DNA of 10,816 nucleotides from Multiplicimicrobium sp043718225 (GCA_043718225.1 JAYSWD010000150.1:1-10816); one strand, 5' to 3'; positions 1 to 6,637 are shown, counted from the stretch's first letter. The notes: generated by a model not told the origin, from the sequence alone. Numbers and translations: made by a program.

Positions 1-189
1 AGCCTGAGCCGCTTTCTGAATTTTGGTGCCGTGTTCATCCGTCCCTGTCAAAAAGAAAACATTCTCTTTGCCGTCATGAACGCGGAAAAACCGCGCAAAG
101 GTATCGCATAGCACATTGGTATAAGCATGCCCGATATGCGGCTTAGCGTTGACATAGTAAAGCGGCGTAGTGATATAGGTCTTGCTCAT
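1..189 (-). CDS. metG: Methionyl-tRNA synthetase, N-terminal fragment (cut by window edge)
   Basis: Only the first 63 codons are in the window; the gene continues past position 1. MetG charges tRNA-Met with methionine in the cytoplasm using ATP. The visible peptide begins MSKTYITTPLYYVNAKPHIG and carries the class I synthetase signature PHIGHAYT at residues 17-24, followed by FFLTGTDEHGTKIQ near residues 46-58, a block typical of MetRS catalytic cores. The start ATG (187-189) overlaps the holB stop in an ATGA arrangement, and an AGAGGA ribosome-binding site lies about 5 bases upstream inside holB, so the start is well supported. It is probably cotranscribed with tmk and holB, and the tmk-holB-metG neighbourhood is also seen in Firmicutes. 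Domain structure beyond residue 63, including zinc-binding or C-terminal tRNA-binding domains, cannot be judged. Confidence 0.95.
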   Translation of the reverse strand, partial: MSKTYITTPLYYVNAKPHIGHAYTNVLCDTFARFFRVHDGKENVFFLTGTDEHGTKIQKAAQA

Positions 190-1025
190 ACAATTCCTCT
201 TTCCCCGGAGAAATAATGCCGCAATTTCATCACCATGCGTGTCACGGTTAATTTGGCGTTGGCATTCGCTTCAAGCGCCGACTTCGCTTCGCAAATCGTT
301 TCAAACGCGCGTAAATAAGAAACAGGTTGGCGAGCGTTTGCCGGTTGGGACGAGGTCCCAGACGCTAAATGTGACTGGAGGCGTTGGCGAATATTTTCCA
401 ATGCCTGATCAAGCGCGGGCTTGAGCTCCGCCTTGGTTAAATCCGAATAATTATCAAGCATTTCACGGAATGGCGGCAAAGCCGCCGCAGCTGCGGGATT
501 CCAGGCCGGAACTTCCGGAAAGCGGACTTCAAAGCATCTCGAACGAATCGTTTCCAAAACAAGTTCACGGGACGGCGCCAAAAGGCAAAATACCGTATTT
601 CCGGGCGCTTCTTCCAAAGTTTTAAGAAAAGCATTCGCGGCTTCATCGGTCAATTTATCGGCGCGGCAGAGAATCCCCACTTTCCTTTCACATTCAAACG
701 GTTTAAGCGACACCCATTTAAGTAACTCGCGCATCTCCGCAATCTTAATCGAAGTCATTTCGGGATCGCCCCCTAATCTCAAAATATCCGGGTGCTTTTC
801 TTCGCGGATACGGCGCAGACGGTCCGGTTCAGACGCGCCGCCACCCACAATCTTCGCCGTAAAATCATACACAAAATCTTCTTTGCGGCTGAATCCCGTT
901 TCGGGGTCAAAACTCAATTCTTCTCCGGTGAAAAAATAAGCCTGGGAAACACGCCCTGTTGCGGCATGCTTACTTAAAATATCCGCCGCGAGTTTCTGAG
1001 TTTTATTGGAGTAAATATTTTTCAT
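186..1025 (-). CDS. holB: DNA polymerase III delta-prime subunit (clamp loader), degenerate P-loop
   Basis: This 279-residue protein resembles the delta-prime subunit of the clamp loader, which helps place the sliding clamp on primed DNA. The family core is clear: HPDILRL at residues 78-84, then KVGILCRADKLTDEAANAFLKTLEEAPGNT split over residues 115-144 (the AAA+ segment with the LKTLEEPP-like motif), and the IRSRCFEV sensor segment at 160-167. The position where an ATP-binding P-loop would follow AYFFTG (29-34) reads EELSFDPETGFSRKEDF and lacks a GKT/GKS motif; the cysteine cluster found in many DnaX/HolB relatives is also absent. Delta-prime is not the motor subunit in E. coli, so this need not abolish function. 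Residues 217-236 carry an in-frame copy of the hairpin repeat (341-375). The start ATG overlaps the tmk stop (ATGA) without a clear ribosome-binding site, suggesting translational coupling. Confidence 0.85.
   Translation of the reverse strand: MKNIYSNKTQKLAADILSKHAATGRVSQAYFFTGEELSFDPETGFSRKEDFVYDFTAKIVGGGASEPDRLRRIREEKHPDILRLGGDPEMTSIKIAEMRELLKWVSLKPFECERKVGILCRADKLTDEAANAFLKTLEEAPGNTVFCLLAPSRELVLETIRSRCFEVRFPEVPAWNPAAAAALPPFREMLDNYSDLTKAELKPALDQALENIRQRLQSHLASGTSSQPANARQPVSYLRAFETICEAKSALEANANAKLTVTRMVMKLRHYFSGERGIV
341..375 (-). repeat. Dispersed hairpin repeat, copy 1 (inside holB)
   Basis: On the gene strand this copy reads CACATTTAGCGTCT, then stem GGGAC, loop CTC, stem GTCCC, then AACCGG. 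The stem (347-351 with 355-359) pairs perfectly over 5 bp. It is translated as SHLASGTSSQP (HolB residues 218-228), the same frame as the copies in gltX and in the IspD loop. A second half-unit, CAACCTG on the gene strand (323-329), follows and gives a second Gln-Pro. The segment lies between the AAA+ part and the C-terminal helical domain, a place where an insertion could be tolerated. Confidence 0.7.
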
Positions 1026-1654
1026 CGTTTACGTTTGAGCGCCTGGTCTAAAACCTTGAAAATATCCGCCCGAACTTCTTCGATGGAACGGCCGCTGGAA
1101 ATCTTAAGAATCCGCTTGGGATGCTTCTTGGCTAGACTTAAAAATCCCCTGCGTACACGATTGTGAAAATCACGCTTTGATTTTTCCATGCGGTCCGCTT
1201 TACCGCGCTTCGCCGCGCGCTTTAATCCGAGACTGACAGGCACATCGAGAAAAAAAGTCAGGTCCGGAACACAATTTTGACGGACAAAAGGAAAAAATGC
1301 GCTGATTTTTTTTATATTCAATCCGCGGCCATATCCCTGATAAGCAACTGTGGAGTCTTCGAAGCGGTCCACCAGCACGGCTTTTCCCTTTTTCAATGCT
1401 GGCAAAATATTCTCGCGCACCAATTGCGCCCTAGCGGCGAGAAAAAGCAGTAGTTCCGTCTGCCAAAACATGCTTTTCAAACTGGGATTTAATAAAATTG
1501 CACGAATCGCTTCACCGGCCGCTGTCGAACCGGGCTCACGGTAAATCTTAACCTGAAAACCATTTTTTTTTAAATATTTGGCGGATTCTTTAATTTGGGT
1601 GCTTTTGCCGCTGCCTTCACCGCCTTCGAAAGTGATAAAGATTCCGCGTTTCAT
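1022..1654 (-). CDS. tmk: Thymidylate kinase (dTMP kinase)
   Basis: This enzyme phosphorylates dTMP to dTDP with ATP, an essential cytoplasmic step in making dTTP. The 210 residues match the usual family length. Visible motifs are the P-loop GGEGSGKS (11-18), the YREPGST segment (38-44, REPGGT in many relatives), the DRFEDSTVAYQG block (96-107) corresponding to the DR(Y/F)xxSxxAYQG signature, FFLDVPV (134-140), and an arginine-rich lid region around RAAKRGKADRM (146-156). The start is one base after the gltX stop, and I see no ribosome-binding site, so translation is probably coupled to gltX. The stop overlaps the holB start as ATGA; tmk followed by holB is a common bacterial arrangement. No hairpin repeat was found in this gene. 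Confidence 0.95.
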   Translation of the reverse strand: MKRGIFITFEGGEGSGKSTQIKESAKYLKKNGFQVKIYREPGSTAAGEAIRAILLNPSLKSMFWQTELLLFLAARAQLVRENILPALKKGKAVLVDRFEDSTVAYQGYGRGLNIKKISAFFPFVRQNCVPDLTFFLDVPVSLGLKRAAKRGKADRMEKSKRDFHNRVRRGFLSLAKKHPKRILKISSGRSIEEVRADIFKVLDQALKRKR

Positions 1655-1655
1655 A

Positions 1656-3128
1656 TTAAATTGTTTGCGCCTTCTTTAAACGGCTTTCGATAAATTCATG
1701 TCCGAGCAAAGGAAAAAGTTTTTTCAGCTCCGGCCCATGCTCTTTGCCGGTCAAAGCCACGCGCACGGGCATGAACAATTCTTTGCCTTTCACCGCCACC
1801 TGAGGCTTAATCGCCGCGATAAACTTGTCATAAATTTGCGGATCTTTCCAATCAAGCGAAGGCAATGCCGCAAGCCCAGCAGCCAGCACTTGCTTGCCTG
1901 ACGCGGATTGAATCCAAGCCGGGTTTTCATAAGCGAATTCCGGTTTTAAGAAGCTCAAATGTCCCGATAATTCGTCAAATTTCGCGATCGCGTCTTTAAA
2001 GGCCGGCAAAATACGTTGTATTTCCGCCGGTTGGGGCATATGCGGTTGTGCCGAAGGCTCAGAGCTAGAAACATTAGCCGCAGAGGCAAAAAAATCATTT
2101 TGATTTTTTAAATATGCCATTGCGCGGCTCACAAAAACATCATCAGGCAAAGCGCGTAAATGCTGGCCGTTAACCCAATTCAACTTATCAGGATCATAAA
2201 TTGAAGAAGACTTATTGACGCGTTCGAGCGAGAAAACTTTTTGTAATTCTTCCCAGCTGAAAATTTCGCGGTTGTCGCCGGGCGCCCATCCCAGAAAAGC
2301 GATGTAATTCACAAGCGCTTCCGGCAAATACCCTTGACGGCGAAATTCGCCCACAGAAACCGTGGATAAACGTTTGGAAAGCGGCTCCCCGCCCGGTCCA
2401 TGCACCAAAGATAAATGCCCGTATTGCGGCGGTTCAAAACCCATCGCGCGGATCAAAAGAATATGCTTGGGTGTATTCGATAAATGGTCTTCGCCGCGCA
2501 CAACATGCGTCACCTTCATCAAGGCGTCGTCGACGCAAACCGCCAAATGAAAAGTCGGCGTTCCGTCATTCCTCAAAATCACAAAGTCACCGACCATATC
2601 ATCGAGATTAAATTCAACATCTCCGCGGATCAGATCATGCATTTTAACCTGCGGGCTTTCAACTTTGAAACGCAAGGTCGGTTTAATTCCGAGAGCCTTG
2701 CGGCGTTCAATTTCTTCCTTTGAAAAATTTCTGCCGCGGTTATCAAAACGCGGCGGCACGCGATTCAGTTTCGCGAGACGTTTGGCTTCGTCGGTTTCTT
2801 CCTGCGTTACGTAGCAGTAATAAGCTTTGCCGTCCTCAATCAGTTTTTTCGCAAAGCCTTGATAAAGGTCAAGCCGCTGAGATTGTTCATAAGGTCCGTA
2901 CGGACCGTTAACCTCCGGCCCTTCATCCCAATTCAAACCCATCCAGCGCATGTCTTCAATGATACCTTCGCGGTATTCAGGCAAAAACCTCTCACGGTCC
3001 GTGTCTTCCAAACGCAGAATAAATTTCCCGCCCTGTGCCCGCGCGAATAAAAAATTAAAAAGCGCGGTGCGGATATTACCCAAATGCAAGCGGCCTGTTG
3101 GCGACGGCGCAAAACGAACACGAATCAT
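1656..3128 (-). CDS. gltX: Glutamyl-tRNA synthetase with repeat-derived insert
   Basis: GltX attaches glutamate to tRNA-Glu. At 490 residues it has the standard bacterial layout. The class I signature HLGN is at 15-18 within PSPTGRLHLGNIRTALFN, the FILRLEDTDRER block at 36-47, RGEDHLSNTPKH at 211-222, and the KMSKS-equivalent LSKRLS at 250-255. The C-terminal anticodon-binding region runs from about 320 to the end. Near residue 105 only one cysteine is seen, so the zinc site of E. coli GluRS is probably absent. Residues 347-369 form a Ser/Pro/Gln-rich insert encoded by the hairpin repeat. The start is supported by AAAGGA upstream, overlapping the ispDF stop. Whether it is discriminating or also charges tRNA-Gln cannot be decided from the sequence. 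Confidence 0.96.
   Translation of the reverse strand: MIRVRFAPSPTGRLHLGNIRTALFNFLFARAQGGKFILRLEDTDRERFLPEYREGIIEDMRWMGLNWDEGPEVNGPYGPYEQSQRLDLYQGFAKKLIEDGKAYYCYVTQEETDEAKRLAKLNRVPPRFDNRGRNFSKEEIERRKALGIKPTLRFKVESPQVKMHDLIRGDVEFNLDDMVGDFVILRNDGTPTFHLAVCVDDALMKVTHVVRGEDHLSNTPKHILLIRAMGFEPPQYGHLSLVHGPGGEPLSKRLSTVSVGEFRRQGYLPEALVNYIAFLGWAPGDNREIFSWEELQKVFSLERVNKSSSIYDPDKLNWVNGQHLRALPDDVFVSRAMAYLKNQNDFFASAANVSSSEPSAQPHMPQPAEIQRILPAFKDAIAKFDELSGHLSFLKPEFAYENPAWIQSASGKQVLAAGLAALPSLDWKDPQIYDKFIAAIKPQVAVKGKELFMPVRVALTGKEHGPELKKLFPLLGHEFIESRLKKAQTI
2026..2087 (-). repeat. Dispersed hairpin repeat, copy 2 (inside gltX, possibly nested)
   Basis: The inner unit (2042-2075) reads AATGTTTCTAGCTCT on the gene strand, then GAGCC, loop TTC, GGCAC, then AACCGC; four of five stem positions pair (2048-2052 with 2056-2060). 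It is translated VSSSEPSAQP, in the same frame as the holB and IspD-loop copies. It is flanked by what look like the two ends of a second unit: CCTCTGCGG before it (2079-2087) and CCCAACCGG after it (2027-2035). One unit may therefore have inserted into another, or two may have partly overlapped. The insert falls early in the anticodon-binding part of GluRS, away from the catalytic core. Confidence 0.65.
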
Positions 3129-3137
3129 GTCTGTCCT

Positions 3138-4436
3138 TTAATTAATTTTTCCGAGAACAACCAAAGCTTCCGCGGCCCAAGCATCACCCGTGCCGAAAGG
3201 CGGCAGGCCCTCGTAAGTTCGGGCTTTGACGGACACTTGTTCAAACGGTAATTCTAAAAGTTTCGCGGTAAATTTGCGAACTTTCATTTTAAAATTTTTC
3301 AACCTGGGTTTTTCCAAAATCAAATTCGTATCCACCTGCACCGGCTTCCAACCCATCTGACGGACATGTTTTAAAACGTAAATCAACAATTTGCCGCTGG
3401 CGATATTTTTATACTTCGGGTTTTTATCCGAAAACCAGTCTCCTATATCACCCAAACCCATAGCGCCTAAAATGGCGTCTGTAATGCTATGCAGCAAAGC
3501 ATCGCCGTCAGAATGCCCCAAAGAGCCCTTTTCAAAAGGAATTTGAACACCCCCGATCCAAAGCTTGCGGCCTTTAACGAGGCGGTGAATGTCGAATCCT
3601 TTTCCAATGCGCATGACGCTTGTACCGGTTGCGCCTTTGGTGCAGAGGTCAAAATGAAGCCGCGCTTCGGCGAGTTCAAAGTCGGCATAATGCGTCAATT
3701 TAGGATTCCAGTCCGTATTCAGGAGCACGCCCATTTTTCCGCCGGCGGCTTCCACCAAACTTGATTCATCAGTAAAAGAAAGTGCATTCGAAACCCGGGA
3801 GTAAGCATCCAATAAAAGCCCGCGCTTAATAACTTGCGGTGTTTCGGCCTCGGCGAGCAAGGAGCGGTCCACCGTCCCCTGTACTTTACCGCCTTGAGAA
3901 ATTTTTTTCAGCGTGGGAACAACCTGACGCGCGAGCAAAATACCATCATAATTCGTGGCTTTAGAAAGAAGTTTTTTGACAGTCGCGGCAGAAATAAAAG
4001 GACGCGCGCCGTCATGGACCATCACCCAGGTGTTTTTCGCAGATGTTTTTTTTAATGCCCGCAGCACGGATTCGGCGCGTGTTTTGCCGCCTGCAATCCA
4101 TTTCACTTTTTTGAATCCGCGTTCCCTGCCCCAAGCCGAAGCCTCTTTCTCAAAACCCGGTTGAACGGTGACATAAGTTTCCTGGATTCCGGAAATACCG
4201 GAAAAGGCGCGCAGAGTACGTTCCAAAACGGGAATGCCTCCCAGCTCAAAAAACAACTTCGATCCTTGTGTTTTTTTTGGAAATACCGGTTGGGCGGAAC
4301 GCCCAGAGGAAAATTGTAATGCCGGTTGCTTAGCAGAGGAAACATGTGACGGGGATGCCGGTTGCTTGGCAGAGGCCAAAGAAGACAGGAAGCGGGTACT
4401 GTCTCCGGCGGCAGTGATGATCAGGCTAACTCGCAT
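3138..4436 (-). CDS. ispDF: Bifunctional IspD/IspF, MEP-pathway enzyme
   Basis: This 432-residue protein joins two enzymes of the MEP isoprenoid route. IspD (1 to about 255) transfers CMP from CTP to 2-C-methyl-D-erythritol 4-phosphate. IspF (from M275) forms the cyclic diphosphate. IspD motifs are AAGDSTRF (9-16), GGKTRAESV (116-124), VHDGARP (140-146) and ETPQ (198-201). IspF motifs are the metal ligands D282 and H284 in GKGFDIHRL, HSDGD (308-312) and H316. The IspF part is 158 residues, normal for a stand-alone enzyme. The loop between R15 and the lysine near residue 60, normally about six residues, is about 44 residues long because of three tandem hairpin repeats; another copy forms the linker. 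GGAG precedes the ATG with 6-base spacing, 15 bases after the PIN-TRAM gene. MEP-pathway use is inferred from this gene alone. Confidence 0.94.
   Translation of the reverse strand: MRVSLIITAAGDSTRFLSSLASAKQPASPSHVSSAKQPALQFSSGRSAQPVFPKKTQGSKLFFELGGIPVLERTLRAFSGISGIQETYVTVQPGFEKEASAWGRERGFKKVKWIAGGKTRAESVLRALKKTSAKNTWVMVHDGARPFISAATVKKLLSKATNYDGILLARQVVPTLKKISQGGKVQGTVDRSLLAEAETPQVIKRGLLLDAYSRVSNALSFTDESSLVEAAGGKMGVLLNTDWNPKLTHYADFELAEARLHFDLCTKGATGTSVMRIGKGFDIHRLVKGRKLWIGGVQIPFEKGSLGHSDGDALLHSITDAILGAMGLGDIGDWFSDKNPKYKNIASGKLLIYVLKHVRQMGWKPVQVDTNLILEKPRLKNFKMKVRKFTAKLLELPFEQVSVKARTYEGLPPFGTGDAWAAEALVVLGKIN
3625..3658 (-). repeat. Dispersed hairpin repeat, copy 3 (IspD-IspF linker)
   Basis: On the gene strand this reads TTCATTTTGACCTCT, then GCACC, loop AAA, GGCGC, then AACCGG. 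The stem (3631-3635 with 3639-3643) has one A-C mismatch on the gene strand, which is a G-T pair on the other strand. It is translated in a frame shifted by one base relative to the other coding copies, giving FDLCTKGATG (262-271). It ends just before the methionine (residue 275) that starts the IspF domain, so it makes up most of the linker between the two enzymes. Confidence 0.55.
4286..4385 (-). repeat. Three tandem hairpin repeats in the IspD active-site loop (copies 4-6)
   Basis: Three units lie head to tail with start-to-start spacings of 36 and 30 bases, both multiples of three. The first two in gene order (4358-4385 and 4322-4350) are short variants, CTCTGCCAAGCAACCGG and CTCTGCTAAGCAACCGG, with a 3-bp TGC/GCA stem. 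The third (4286-4318) is full length, with GGGCG (4300-4304) and CGCCC (4292-4296) around loop TTC. They are translated SAKQPA, SAKQPA and SGRSAQP in one frame (residues 22-50). The short form differs from the long form by exactly six bases, so the frame is kept. The segment ACATGTTTC precedes the middle unit, as before the clpC-mlaE copy. Confidence 0.75.
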
Positions 4437-4451
4437 GAACTTCTCCGGAAA

Positions 4452-5594
4452 CTATCGCTTCGGATAGCCCTCGTTCGAGCCGGAACCGGGATTGCGATTA
4501 TTATTGCGGCGGCCGCCATCCTGACGGTTGTCGCGCGGGCGGTTATCCTGCTCATAATTTCGTTCCTCGCCCTGATCGCGGGATTCGTATGAGCTTTCAT
4601 CCGCCTTCGCGAAAATCATCCGCCCGGCTTGAGTTTGAAGCACACTCGTGATTGAAACGTTCAAAGTCCGGCCCAAAAGGCGCCGGCCGTTATCCACCAC
4701 AACCATCGTACCGTCATCGAGATAGGCAACAGCCTGATCCGGTTCCTTGCCTTCTTTCAGAAGCTTGACCTGCATTTGTTCACCGGGCATCACAACCGGT
4801 TTCAAAGCGTTCGCCAAATCGTTGATATTCAAAACTTTGACGCCTTGAAGCTCGGCAACTTTATTTAAATTGTAATCATTCGTAAAAATACGCGCGTTGA
4901 TGACTTTGGCCATTTTGACAAGCTTCGAATCTACGGTCGGAATCTCGGAAAAATCCATTTCGTTGATCGTAATTTCGACATTCGTGTTGGCTTTCATGCG
5001 GTTAAGAATATCAAGGCCCCGGCGTCCGCGCGCGCGTTTCAATGAATCAGAAGAATCAGAAATAAGCTGCAGCTCTTTCAATACGAAAGTCGGAACTACA
5101 AGCCGACAAGCCAAAAAATTAGTCTTCACCATATCCGCGATTCGTCCGTCAATCACGACGCTTGTATCAAGTAAAACCAGATCCTCGCCCGTTCCCTTCG
5201 CGTCAAGTTTGACGAAAGGCAGCATGACGGTAAATTCTTCCTGTCCACGCAAAATCGTAATAATTCCGAGATAAGGCAGGATTACCGAGGAAATGAGAGC
5301 AAGTTGGCGAAAAGTATCGGTGTCCACTTGCATATTTTGCAGAGCTTGAATAAACAAATGATGTGTCGTAAGCCCGAGTGCCAATCCGATAATTACTGAA
5401 AGGACGTTACGGACAGAATATTGTTTAAAAAAAAGATCGATCAAGACAATGATGGTCGCGCCGAAGAGCCCCACCAGCAAACCAATCCAGGGCGAATTAG
5501 GAATGCCAAAATGTTCAACAAGCCAGCTGAGGTCGGATAAGTAACCCAAAATAGCGCCGCAAATAATCAACAGGACGCGAATCACATTAATCAT
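4452..5594 (-). CDS. Membrane-anchored PIN-TRAM domain protein (YacL family)
   Basis: This 380-residue protein has an N-terminal membrane part with about four hydrophobic segments (near 4-20, 36-56, 63-86 and 98-115), then a PIN nuclease-like domain. That domain starts at LVLLDTSVVIDGRIADM (139-155) with candidate acidic metal-binding residues D143, E174, D222 and D240. A TRAM domain (about 267-329, MPGEQMQVKLLKEG to TQAGRMIFAK) would bind RNA. The last 50 residues are a low-complexity tail rich in Asn, Arg, Gly, Gln and Glu. The architecture matches YacL of Bacillus, whose gene also lies upstream of ispD, ispF and gltX. The substrate is unknown; RNase activity is inferred from the domains. 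An AAGGAG ribosome-binding site (5603-5608) with 8-base spacing fixes the start. It is the first gene after the 230-base gap and probably leads the downstream operon. Confidence 0.92.
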   Translation of the reverse strand: MINVIRVLLIICGAILGYLSDLSWLVEHFGIPNSPWIGLLVGLFGATIIVLIDLFFKQYSVRNVLSVIIGLALGLTTHHLFIQALQNMQVDTDTFRQLALISSVILPYLGIITILRGQEEFTVMLPFVKLDAKGTGEDLVLLDTSVVIDGRIADMVKTNFLACRLVVPTFVLKELQLISDSSDSLKRARGRRGLDILNRMKANTNVEITINEMDFSEIPTVDSKLVKMAKVINARIFTNDYNLNKVAELQGVKVLNINDLANALKPVVMPGEQMQVKLLKEGKEPDQAVAYLDDGTMVVVDNGRRLLGRTLNVSITSVLQTQAGRMIFAKADESSYESRDQGEERNYEQDNRPRDNRQDGGRRNNNRNPGSGSNEGYPKR

Positions 5595-5602
5595 ATGTAT
5601 GA

Positions 5603-5701
5603 CTCCTTAAATATGCGTAATTAAAAATAAATGATGGGATATGGAAATAATTTATTAAATATATTTATGAAACGAACCTTACCGAAATTTAAAGAGCAAC
5701 A
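5603..5701 (-). promoter_or_regulatory. AT-rich leader and likely promoter region of the PIN-TRAM operon
   Basis: Upstream of the AAGGAG site of the PIN-TRAM gene lies about 90 bases of strongly AT-rich sequence, unlike the flanking genes. It is the only long gap between genes in this window, so a promoter for the PIN-TRAM to metG run is most likely here. Several TATAAT-like hexamers are possible (for example TATATT near 5658-5663), but none has a convincing TTGACA partner at 16-18 bases, so I do not assign specific boxes. Confidence 0.35.
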
Positions 5702-5826
5702 AAGAGGCATCTCAAAAAGCTTCAGGCGCAAGGCGCATACAAGCGATCGAGGAGGCGTATTTGTAATACGCCTCACGAAAGAGCGATGTATGCAACGACG
5801 CGGATGAGCTTTTTCAGAAGCCTCTT
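5702..5826. repeat. Long imperfect palindrome downstream of mlaD
   Basis: The two halves of this 125-base block are inverted copies. The centre is a perfect 10-bp stem, GAGGCGTATT (5752-5761) with AATACGCCTC (5765-5774), around a TGT loop. GCATAC pairs with GTATGC further out. The outer 20 bases, from AAGAGGC through AAAAAGCT, match the inverted far end with only two mismatches. The sequence between these blocks is poorly matched. It begins at the mlaD stop codon and ends at the AT-rich leader of the next gene. It could be a small non-autonomous mobile element (MITE-like), an RNA-level terminator for the clpC-mla run, or both. No reading frame in it looks real, and there is no clear T-run after the central stem. 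Confidence 0.75.
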
Positions 5827-6637
5827 AAAAGAAGAAGAACTTCTTGTCTTTTTTGAGAAGCTTCCAGGGATGCTTTTTAATATCCGCCGTTAGTTCTTTG
5901 ATATCTTTATAAACCTCTTCAGAGTAAACAAATTTGCCGACGGTTCCCTCTCCGGACTGAACATGCTTCATCAAATCATTAAATTTTTTACCGGTCTCGT
6001 CCAGCGAATCCGCGAAACCCCGGATGTCTTTAACCGCGGAACTCATGTCTTCCTGATTGCCTTCCATAAAAGATTTCATTTGCACCGAAAGATCGGCAAA
6101 ATTGACAACCATCACCTTCATCGCGTCGGTTAATTCTTTATCATCGGTCATCTTGCGAACTGTACTTAAAATCGCGTCCATTTGCTCAGCGATACTCAGA
6201 GAACGCGAGATTAACTCATCAATTTGGATCGGGCCTCTACCTTCTAACACAGCGCCATTTTTCAAGAGCGGCATATCACCGGTTTGCGGCGTGATTTCAA
6301 TATGTGGCTCGCTCAAAACATAGGCGCCTTGAACCGCGAAAACATAATTTTCGCGCGCTTCAGTTCCGCGATTCAGGAAAACTTTGACAAAAACGCGGTT
6401 TTTCTTGAGGTTTTCGTCAAATTGAAGATTAACCGAGCTCACTTCACCGACGCGCACACCCGCCATGCGCACGGGAGCGCCTTTATCGAGAATACTGACG
6501 TAGTCAAACTTGAGAGTGATCGTATAACCGTGCTTAAAAACAGAAATGCCGCCGACAAAAAAGATAACAAAGGTGAGAATTAAAAAGCCCAGGCCGGCGA
6601 ACAAGCCAACCCAAAACTCGCGCGTATTATTTTTCAT
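5825..6637 (-). CDS. mlaD: MlaD-type MCE-domain lipid-binding protein
   Basis: MlaD is the inner-membrane-anchored, periplasmic part of the MlaFEDB phospholipid transporter; its MCE domains form a ring that passes lipid between the transporter and periplasmic carriers. The 270 residues contain one N-terminal membrane helix (about 8-30), an MCE domain (about 38-117) including GAPVRMAGVRVGEV (53-66) and YVLSEPHIEITP (106-117), then a long helical region and the C-terminal VYKDIKELTADIKKHPWKLL end seen in many MCE proteins. It is longer than the roughly 180-residue E. coli protein, mainly through this C-terminal helix. The AGGAG upstream sits only 2 bases from the ATG, unusually close, but no better start exists. 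It follows mlaF by 12 bases. No mlaB or mlaC is present in the window. Confidence 0.92.
   Translation of the reverse strand: MKNNTREFWVGLFAGLGFLILTFVIFFVGGISVFKHGYTITLKFDYVSILDKGAPVRMAGVRVGEVSSVNLQFDENLKKNRVFVKVFLNRGTEARENYVFAVQGAYVLSEPHIEITPQTGDMPLLKNGAVLEGRGPIQIDELISRSLSIAEQMDAILSTVRKMTDDKELTDAMKVMVVNFADLSVQMKSFMEGNQEDMSSAVKDIRGFADSLDETGKKFNDLMKHVQSGEGTVGKFVYSEEVYKDIKELTADIKKHPWKLLKKDKKFFFF

Noticed and set aside
2268..2280. CGGTTG-containing match to the hairpin repeat in gltX
   Set aside because: It encodes the conserved GDNREIFSW segment of GluRS and lacks the stem partner and the AGAG flank, so it is a chance match.
4519..4560. CGGTTG/CGGTTA matches in the PIN-TRAM tail
   Set aside because: They come from codons of the Asp-Asn-Arg repeats (RDNRQDG) and have neither the stem nor the CTCT flank.
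4897..5274. 125-codon plus-strand reading frame
   Set aside because: Antisense to the PIN domain coding sequence, low-complexity Ser/Ile-rich translation, no family resemblance.
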